Shown piece after piece: positions 56,263-64,000 of a stretch of DNA of 64,000 bases. Position 1 is the stretch's first letter; each line of letters begins with the position of its first letter. The notes below the pieces were generated by a model. The model worked only from the letters and a program-made list of their open reading frames with translations, did no database searches and was not told the DNA's origin. The position numbers and the translations under genes are program-made. This stretch comes from Euborellia annulipes (taxonomy: Eukaryota; Arthropoda; Insecta; Dermaptera; Anisolabididae): assembly GCA_023213315.1 (NCBI GenBank), contig JAKCPI010001563.1, positions 744,001 to 808,000 of the forward strand, given 5' to 3'.

Positions 56263-58424
56263 ATCATTTATTCTTATTTTTTGTGTCTAATAGATAGAAA
56301 TAACAATCTGAATATAAAATATATAGCTCTCATAGTCCAGGCATTTCAATGTCACGATGAGCAAATAACAAGCGCTAATCTCCGCGCTCTATAGCGTTTT
56401 GAAGACATTTTGTGAATTATCTCGAAAAATAAAATTTAATTAAAAGTTAGAAGACAGGTCAGTTGGAAATTACACATAAAGATATTTATTTGTCTGATCC
56501 ACATGTTAGCAATTTCGTTCAAAAGGAGAAGAAATTTAATTTACTTGGGTTAATAGATAAAAAAAGGCTAACTTATGTATGATCCGTCGTCTTGGGGCCC
56601 TTTTAATTTTATTTGTTGACTTTTCTCGTTTCTATTTATTTTATTTTCCGCTTGGAATGAAAATTGACTCAAGAAGCAGATCGAGATCAAGTGATCGGAG
56701 AAAATTCTTGAATTTTATTCAATTGCATTCGTCCTTCCGCCATTTACTGAAATCTAACTGAAACAAGCGATCAGATAGTTAATTGCAAGAAGAATATACG
56801 ACGTCTATAGGCTATTTCAAAATCACTAACATTTGGCAATTTCACTCGAAATAAATTTTATATTCAAATTATAATTACAGAGACTTGAATATATATTTGC
56901 AATTATATTTTTGAGGAAGTACTAACTTAATAATAGAATTTGACTTTTTGTTTCTTTATACATTATTTATTAACCCAGCCGAGAGTTTTTGGGGAAGTGA
57001 CGCTACTGAATTTCACGGTTTGAAAAAATAATGAATGACTTTTATTTTATTTATTTATTTAAAGTCTTTTTCGGCATCCAAGGCCATTTAGACCCCATCC
57101 CTATTCATTTCAAATGATTGGTAGCCAATTCAAATAAATTAAATTTTTCTCGCTTGGGACGGGAAACGAACCCGCCCCAGGTCGATATTTTGAAGGAATT
57201 TTTTCACAAAATAGAAGGGTTAATATTTCCAATTTGTCAATTAAGATTAAATTTAATATTTCCCGGCTAGAATATCTTTTGTGGTTCATATGAACAAACT
57301 GAACTTGAGCATTGGCATTTTTCAATTGCCTGGTTCCGAGCTTCCAATTTACATGAATTATAATTATAAAATTTGTTTTGATGCAGTTGCTACTTACTAC
57401 ATACAAATGGGTGTTTTCTAAATAATTGATAACAATATTCTCTTTTAAATAATTATGGATAATTTTCTTTTTAAATTTGTATTATTTTATTCAATTACAG
57501 TAGCGCAATATTTAGAATCATCGATTCTATAATAAATTCAAGCGATTCAATCGAGTCCACAACTCACTCTATGCAAAGTAGAAAATGAACTCGCTTAATA
57601 TAATTTGTTTGGTCTGGACTGGCCTTTTATATAGGCATATATATATATATATATATATCGATAGAAATATAGGGTTGACAGTCAGTCGTTCGTCGACATC
57701 GCATTGATATTCCAGAAGGACGTTTATTTTCTCCCACCCTCTCTAGTATCCCTAAAAAAAAAAAAAAAAAACTGTTTGCTGTTTTTCTGTGACTTGATTA
57801 GTCATCGGTAAAGGGTAGAGTGGGAAGGGGGGGGGGGGGCAGGGGGGTCGGGTCTCCTCGCCGCCTCCCACTCGAATGTGGGGATTCCCGTGATTAACGC
57901 ACGCGTGCTTTTGCTGTTTCAGTTTTAAAGACTTCTTCTTCTTCTTCTTGATACAATTTCCTAACCCTATCATTCTCTTTTTTTTTCTTTTTTGCTACGT
58001 CTCTTTTCTTTTTAACCCATTCACCCTCCATCAAAGTAAACCCTCTTTCCATCTTGCCACTTTGGTTCAATGCACACGGAAATCTTTTAGAATTAAAATT
58101 GGCTAAAGTGCAAAAGAAGATGTACATATATATATATAAAGTTCAAAGTTTTGAAACAAACTAAGAGATGCAAAAAAGTAATTTGTTGGTGATTTTTTAT
58201 AATGATATATTCTAGTACAATTGTTTTTAATTTAACCGTTTAGATCGACGATCAGAATTAAATCCACCAATTGTCTGAAAGCTTAAATATATTACTCTGA
58301 TTCTAATTTAAAGGTAGTGTAGCTTGTTCATTTCTATCTAAATCAACATGTTTTTTTTTAAACAAATGTTTAGGTTAAATGTGATTGGAAAATTTAGAAA
58401 TCATGTTAGCGAGATTGTTGTTAT
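56263..58424. other. AT-rich DNA with simple repeats
   Basis: TA run at 57636-57659, A-run at 57754-57771, G13 at 57827-57839, TTC repeat at 57931-57949, and a probable SINE at 57050-57180. Short frames over 57750-58130 are driven by these simple repeats. Confidence 0.45.
57050..57180 (-). repeat. Probable SINE-related fragment
   Basis: On the minus strand GCGGGTTCGTTTCCCG (B-box-like) is followed downstream by GGATGCCGAAAAAGACT, similar in position and wording to CATCCTGCCGAAGACT in the SINE at 9614-9825. Confidence 0.33.
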
Positions 58425-58535
58425 CAAGAGCGGATCCAAAGGGGTTCCTGGGGGGGGGGGGGTCACACAGCACACAATTTTTTCTTATTATCGGTAATTT
58501 AAAGGTGCATTCTGAACTTGTTTACCAGGATATAA
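58425..58535 (+). mobile_element. Decayed family A hairpin beside a G13 tract
   Basis: GAGCGGATCCAAAGGGG and G13 (58450-58462) resemble a hAT-type end; directly after comes TCACACAGCACACAATTTTT ... GCATTCTGAACTTGTTTACC, a decayed family A 5' hairpin. Confidence 0.45.
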
Positions 58536-58801
58536 ATACAAATCAAATTATTTTTAAGTATTAATTTTTAAAATTTTATATTAAAAATAAAATTTAATTC
58601 CCAAAAAAAATATTTTTTTCAAATCTCGAGGGGGTAATTACCCCCTTTACCCTCCTGCATCTGCCTTTGGTTGTTATGTGCATTATGTTTAAAATATTAA
58701 AGATAATTTTTTATAATAAATACAGGGTGTCTACCAAAGGATTTTCCCACCTTAAAATTAAAGAACTCGAAAATAAAGATCTATACAAGAATGAAATGAA
58801 A
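58536..58801. other. AT-rich spacer
   Basis: No gene or repeat recognised. Confidence 0.5.
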
Positions 58802-59168
58802 TCTTTATATATATAATTCTTCTGTACGTGTGTATGTGACTGAACTCCTCCTAAACGACTGAACCGATTTTGATGAAATTTTCTGTGTATGTTTGTGAGA
58901 ATCCCGGACAGGTTTTGTTTCACAAATAACAATAAGTTAATGAGTAATTAACCGTTAAAATAAGAAAAAAATAAAAATTAGGAGAAATAGTTGCCATGGT
59001 TACAAAATATAAATATTTACCCATGTTTACGATTTTTTTTTTTATTTATTTACATTTTGAATTCTAAAATATCGGCGTAAATTTTTTTGTCTGTGTATCG
59101 GGAGAGTCCCGGAAAGGATATGATTCACAAAAAATCTTAAGTTCATGAATAATTAAGCGATAAAATAA
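58802..59168 (+). mobile_element. Family C-type segment containing a family A fragment
   Basis: A|TCTTTATATATATAATTC then ACGACTGAACCGATTTTGAT and GAATCCCGGACAGG, the kind of 5' region shared by many short Helitron-like repeats. A minus-strand family A piece (58975-59085: GTTGCCATGGTTACAAAATA) lies inside. A partly duplicated block (GAATCCCGGACAGG vs GAGTCCCGGAAAGG with matching downstream text) flanks that piece. Confidence 0.4.
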
Positions 59169-59338
59169 TCTCTATATATATAAATGGAAAGGGAAAAATG
59201 TTTGTATGTACCGGTATGTATATATGTATATGTTTTATAGAAATCCACAATTTTCAATGAAGGCGAGCAAGGGGGGTCCAGGGGGCGCAGCCCCCTGGCT
59301 AGCGTAAAGCCCCGCCGAAGGCGGGGCTTTACGTCTAG
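59169..59338 (+). mobile_element. Family C Helitron-like element, 170 bp, double 3' hairpin
   Basis: A|TCTCTATATATATAAATG at the start; CTAG|T at 59335-59338. Two successive hairpin-plus-CTAG units are present: CCAGGGGG...CCCCCTGG then CTAG at 59299-59302, and GTAAAGCCCCGCC-GAA-GGCGGGGCTTTAC (59304-59332) then GTCTAG. The second is a perfect 13-bp stem with a 3-nt loop, matching the Helitron 3' hairpin position. Confidence 0.7.
59304..59332 (+). terminator. Perfect GC hairpin at Helitron-like 3' end
   Basis: 13-bp perfect stem, GAA loop, two bases before CTAG. In Helitrons such a hairpin marks the end of transfer; it is not a transcription terminator here. Confidence 0.7.
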
Positions 59339-59444
59339 TATTCATATAATAATAAAAGCTGTCAAAAACTGATACAGAAGTTTCTAAATTAGTTACAAAC
59401 AACACACAATAATATAAACATATATTTTATTTTATTTTGAGGAG

Positions 59445-59575
59445 GCTAATCGGATTACAAACCTAGAGCTGGTTTTTCAACTCGGGTTCAAATCCCACTT
59501 GCCGTGAAAATTTCCAAACATAGCCAATGTCTCTAATTGGAGTTAATCTCTGGTGAGAGATTGGAAATTTAAAAA
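59445..59575 (+). mobile_element. tRNA-derived SINE, second copy of the 9614 family
   Basis: GAGGAGGCTAATCGGATTAC (A-box region) and GGTTCAAATCC (perfect B box, 59485-59495), then CTTGCCG. It shares GGCTAA, GGATTAC, CTCGGGTTC and CTTGCCG with the SINE at 9614-9825. The tail and duplications are not clear; an A-run lies near 59572. Confidence 0.5.
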
Positions 59576-61472
59576 AAAATTCTTCTAGTTTTCGAGTTAT
59601 TTAATTTTAAAATCAGGGAGTTCTTTAGTGGACACCCTGTGTCTCTGTCAGAGGTGGGAAAGATCTTTTTGAGTGGATCCGTGAAAATCTCCAGACCTCC
59701 TTTTTTATAGGCAGCCAGCGATGTGTTATTCTATGTGACAGTCGATAGTACTGACTATAAAAAGAGTCCTAGAGATTTTTCCGCATGCACCCCCTTCTAA
59801 ATGAGGAAAACCTCAGCAAAGCAGGTCGATATAGCGAATATATTTTGTAGTATAATATAAAAATTAATTTAACCTGGTGCTGTCTGGCCATTCATATTTT
59901 TTTCCTTTTTTTTTGGATAATAAAAATAAATAAATTTTCTATGAAAGTATATTATTCTGATATAAATTGAATTATATTTTAAAATATTTTCTAGTCACAT
60001 CAAATATTTGTGATGAATAAAATATGATAGCAATATGAGAATTCAATAAAATTAATTTGTTTGTTTTCGTCGTGTTTCTAGAAAGCCCTATTTAAAATTT
60101 CCCCATATGTGATGATCCTGTTTTGGCACGTATATCTCTGGCGGGTATTCTTCCTAAGCAGAGCATTCAATCGCAATTAGTCAGGAGGAAATTCAGCTGG
60201 ACCAAACAAGAGATTCATTTAGAGAGCTGTTAGCCAGGTGCCGGACCTCTCGAATGGCCAATGAGATGCCTCTACAGGATATTAAAGGATGCGACTGCGA
60301 GATTTTCAGCTTTGACATCTTAACGCATCCAGAAAATGTTTGAGAAAATGAGATATATTTAATTTAGTCGAGAAGCAAAGGGCATATAAAGGAGTAAGAG
60401 TTTTAAATTTACTTCTAATGTTAAATTATATCGAGACAAATTAAATAAAAAACATAAAGTTCATTGATTTGTGAAACTCTTAGAAGTTGGGTAAATAAAT
60501 ATATAAAAGCTGTGATGTCGTTGAAGACAGCCAATTAATGCAGGCAGCTTCGTAAACTTCTAGACTCTCTCAGGAATTAGACTTTCTAGTCGTATAATCT
60601 AATGAATGTGATTCTATAAAAAGTGTCTCAGTGTAAACATTGCCCAAATATATTTTCATAAAATAAAAGTGAAATATATTAACCTACCAAAAAGTTTCTG
60701 GGCAAGTGATACTATTTTTTCAACAATTGACTAGATTCATATTTTGAATTACGGGTAATTATTTATACAAAAAAATAGAAGCAATAAACTAATCACTTTT
60801 TGAAAAAGTTGAAACTCAATAGCATTAATTGTGAAAAATTTTCTTAATCTATTCGAATCTAAAAAAATATTGTGTTCATAGATTAATTAATATCTAAATT
60901 TTCAAGAAAAAGATCTCTTAAATGATGATATACTCGTTATGAAATCTAATTAAGTTCCTTTTTTTTCATTTATGTATATATATTCACCTCTTTAATTTAA
61001 TGCCTGATGGGGAATGCTTTTAAAAAAATGAAAATCTATATATCTTTCTCCCTTTGACTTAATAAAGACTTATCAGATTATTTTGCATTTATTTCATTAA
61101 AAGAAAAAAAATATTAGATTTCTTTGTGCAGGGTTATTTATAAGAAAAATTCTTTAGCAATTTTTTTTTTTTTTTTTTTTTTTTGACGAAATTATGAGAT
61201 TAGAAATATATTAGCAAGTTAAACACGCAATGAGAAAAAATTTAATAGCAAATATAAATTTTTTTTTACCGCTTTTAGAAAAAAAAAAATATAATAGTAA
61301 AAATATAAATTATTTATGGGAAAAAGTAAAATTATAATTTATTATATCCATGAATATATAAGTAGAGCAAGTGTTTAAGATATTTTAAATAAAAAGAAAT
61401 TTATTTTTTTTGAAGTTTTAATCAGGGACAAGAATGAAAGGTAAACTATAAAACTAAGAATAATATATTTAA
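59576..61472. other. AT-rich DNA with one weak coding candidate
   Basis: A GC-richer segment at 60100-60345 holds the candidate exon described separately. A T-run at 61161-61184. No other structure recognised. Confidence 0.4.
60155..60343 (+). CDS. Weak candidate coding exon, unknown protein
   Basis: After TTCTTCCTAAGCAG, a possible 3' splice site, a frame of about 62 codons runs to TGA: it begins HSIAISQEEIQLDQTRDS and ends FSFDILTHPENV. Composition is balanced and locally GC-rich. Against it, the minus strand is also open for about 50 codons here, no donor site or family match is visible, and the frame could be chance. I do not recognise the protein. Confidence 0.2.
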
Positions 61473-61529
61473 AAATGATCACAATACTTTCTCTCTATAT
61501 ATATTTCATATATAGGTTAAGAGAAAGTA
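61473..61529 (+). mobile_element. Family A 3' end abutting the right arm
   Basis: ATGATCACAATACTTTCTC and the terminal hairpin to GAGAAAGTA at 61529. The right arm of the inverted duplication starts at the same point. Confidence 0.8.
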
Positions 61530-62674
61530 AAAAATATAGGGAATGACTTCCCCGAGACTTCCTCGTATATTCTTTTGGAATTACTTTTGGGTGTGTGTGT
61601 GTGTGTGTGTGAACACGATTGCTTAAAAACCAAAGCAGCTAGATGGCTGAAATTTGGTGCATGCTCCTTACACTAAAATTATAGATTTCTATCAACTTTT
61701 GGAGAAAATACGTCACTTGGAAGTAGTACTTTACCTCATAAGTTTTTTCAGAAATTTCGAAATTTTCAATTTTTTTTTCATATTGTGATAAATTACTCTA
61801 TTTTAAAAAGTTTTTATTCTTTGACATTTTTTCAAAAACTGAATAGATTTTTAGTTATCGTAGGTAATTTTTAAAATAATTTTTTTAATTGTTTGATAGT
61901 GTTTTTTTTAATTTGTTGAGTATAAAAAAAATAACGTTTTTTAAATTTAATAGCTTCTGGGAAAAGGCAGAAAAAAATCGAGAAAATTCGGGTTAAGCAA
62001 GGCTAAGAACTGCTGGACCGTGGATAGGTGACCCGCTGAGTGTTGAGTCTCTCACCTGCTGGAAGCCATTTTATTTAATTTCCCAAAAGTCAAATGATCT
62101 TAGAGGCCGAAATATAAATTGAAAATACAATTAACTTTAACACCCGTCTCAGGAAGAAAAATAAATAAATCCCACCTCAATAATCAATCAAAAGTTAGAA
62201 TATATTTATTTCCTTTATTAAAATAATTTTTTTATATACATTTTTTTAAATTATTTAATTTGTTTTTTTCTTCTAATTTGATGAATATAAAAAAAAAAAA
62301 AAACAAATATGTTTTATTACTTTTTTTATTTCTGTCTTTATAGTTTCTTAGAAAAGATGACGTCACGCGCATTGTTTGCAATCCGGTTCATGTGCACCCA
62401 GAGCAGAGACTCGGCATCTTTAAGCGACTCTCTCCATCTCACTCGCACTCATTGCCTTCGCTCTCTTTCTATTCAAATGCAATTCCAAAGCCTCTTATAG
62501 ATTACTATATTTGAATTTTTGCTTTTTCGAGGAGGGGGGGACGCCTTTTAGGCCCCCTCCCCTCCCCCTCCCCCTTTAGGTTGTCCCCTTCGTGATATTT
62601 ATGCTAATTTTATAAAATTTGTTTGATTCAATTAGATTAATTTCATTTTAACAAAAGGGTTTATAGAAAGGACA

Positions 62675-63288
62675 CTAGAGGCAGCACTTGCCGGTCGCGC
62701 CTTGTAATTATGCAACAAAATTTGCTTGCAAGGCTCTCTGTCTTTATTCAATTCGAGTCCCTAAAGAAAAAAAAATAAAAATTTAATTATATATGTAACA
62801 ATTTTTATTATTTTTCCTTAAAGAGATTTAATTATTTAACTATTTTAATTAATTGGCCTTAATTTTTCATAAGGCAAGACAATCAACTCAATGCTATCCA
62901 ATTGGCAAATTCTAGAATTTTTTGCGTCTGCCCTTTCGAGAAATTGCGGACTCGAGTCTTTTTCCAGGACTCTCCATAACGTCCTCTATAAGACGGCAAA
63001 ATTACGGCAAGTTGGTGACAGGCGGACAGACGGACACTCCGCTATTATAAATATAGATTTTTCTTTCTCTTACCTCTATATATGCTAATATATATAGAGC
63101 AGCGGTTCCCAACCCCAGGGCCGCGGGCTGATTGAAACTGGGCAGCGGACGTCTAAGAGAAGATAAAAATTATTAAAATAAAAAAAAATAATAAAATTTT
63201 TCAATTTTTTTTTTAAACAATTATTTATTTAAATCAAATCCTCAAACGATTTTACTTAAACATACACGCATTCATTTATATATATTGA
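62675..63288 (-). mobile_element. Family C-like element in the right arm, with an inner element start
   Basis: Minus strand: A|TCAATATATATAAATGAATG at 63288, CTAG|T at 62675. An inner start A|TCTATATTTATAATAGCGG with GTCCGTCTGTCCGCC begins at 63057, so a second C copy may be nested or the left arm may have deleted the middle. Confidence 0.45.
63100..63130 (+). mobile_element. hAT-like end word
   Basis: CAGCGGTTCCCAACCCCAGG followed by GCCGCGGGC resembles CAGCGGTTCTCAACC-type hAT termini. Single end. Confidence 0.35.
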
Positions 63289-63597
63289 TCTGATACAGAC
63301 TTTTCCCTATTATAAAAATGAATAGATGTTTAATTAAAAAAATTTAAGTTAGAGAAAAGTTATTCAGAGATCTTATTCTGTGAATAGGATTAGGGTAATA
63401 TTGTTAGAGCCTTCAGATCGTCCTAATCCCTGTTCCGTGTATTGGTATCAATTACTGATTATTATCTGAAATATAATTAGTTGCACTCTGGGTTTTGATT
63501 GTGAAAATAAAAGTATAAATTTTATTTGTATAATGACCAAATTTATTTATGGAAAAAATAGCGATCGAGATTAACTTTCAAATTGGTTTATAAAAAA

Positions 63598-63943
63598 TCT
63601 GGTGTGACTGGCGCACAGCACACAACTTTCTCTTACCCTTCGGTAAGAGAAAGTTGCGCACTGTGCTGGTCACACCAGATTTTTTGTGTCGAGATATATT
63701 TAGTTTCCCATAGCACCTTAGTTTCAAACTTGCATTTTAAATGTTGACTGCTTCAAATAAACTATGGTTATTTTTCAAAATTTTAATCTCATATTTGGAC
63801 ATTTTATACACAATATAGATTCGTAAATAAATACAAAATTTCATAAGAATTGGAAAAAAAAATTTTAAATGCGTAAAAAGTTCCAAAGGGGACCCCCTTT
63901 TGAATCGAAATTAACATACAAATCCCTATAGGAAATTAACATT
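63598..63943 (+). mobile_element. Family A copy, left third
   Basis: 5' hairpin 63598-63679, then the body identical or nearly identical to 1-230 of the window (AGTTTCCCATAGCACCTTAG ... CCCTATAGGAAATTAACATT). It breaks off at 63943, where the reference continues AGGCCTATGAGAGAAGG but this copy reads GGCCAAATGCGAAG. Confidence 0.85.
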
Positions 63944-64000
63944 GGCCAAATGCGAAGATAAGGTAGAAAAATTTAAAACGCGTAGAAAGAGAGAAGATAG

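Larger units (their letters stand above)
61528..63598 (-). repeat. Right arm of the large inverted duplication
   Basis: Reverse-complement counterpart of 44568-46216. It is bounded exactly by a family A 3' end on the left (61529) and a family A 5' hairpin on the right (63598). It holds about 420 bp more than the left arm, around 62710-63126, including a second C-like start at 63057 and a CAGCGGTTCCCAACCCCAGG word at 63100. Confidence 0.85.

Noticed and set aside
59485..59495. A functional tRNA gene (perfect B box)
   Set aside because: The sequence around it cannot be folded into complete acceptor and anticodon arms; it matches the SINE head instead.

Overview
This window is AT-rich, eukaryotic, repeat-dense DNA with no intact protein-coding gene that I can recognise. 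The longest uninterrupted reading frames are about 120 codons. They have no recognisable domain, often overlap open frames on the other strand, and most lie in low-complexity or repeat sequence. Transposon ends, tRNA-derived SINEs, many microsatellites and two TTAGG units in a SINE tail fit an animal, most likely an arthropod. That assignment is an inference from general repeat character, not from a diagnostic gene.

Layout. A dominant repeat (called family A here) occurs about 20 times on both strands. A full copy is about 1 kb. It opens with a hairpin of about 80 bp that starts TCTGGTGTGAC and ends GTCACACCAGA. It has a conserved body with a CA/GT microsatellite near the right end, and it closes with a second hairpin built on TACTTTCTC...GAGAAAGTA. 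The window starts inside one copy (1-899), a second follows in tandem (1127-2121), and a third, nearly identical at its left end, begins at 63598. A second family (C) has Helitron-like features: insertion between A and T, a TC start followed by TATATATAAATG-type sequence, and a CTAG end, sometimes behind a GC hairpin. Copies are at 18862-19285, 28972-29371, 39596-40111, 58802/59169-59338 and inside the large inverted repeat. Smaller elements with terminal inverted repeats lie at 20460-20810, 21050-21240, 29408-29616, 49502-49753 and 55925-56187; several have clear target duplications. tRNA-derived SINEs are scattered, and the best (9614-9825, minus strand) is flanked by an 11-bp target duplication.

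The largest structure is an inverted duplication: 44568-46216 is repeated in reverse complement at 61528-63598, with about 15 kb between the arms. Both arms carry the same internal C-like element at the same place, so they descend from one composite ancestor. The arms also look distantly related to family A.

Between the repeats are unique AT-rich stretches (for example 2124-9411, 21241-28784, 32536-39452 and 42613-44567) with some islands of higher GC. The best protein-coding signals are one candidate terminal exon on the minus strand (52414-52523, behind a textbook polypyrimidine tract and AG) and a weaker one on the plus strand (60155-60343). The window therefore reads as intergenic or intronic DNA shaped by layered transposon insertions.
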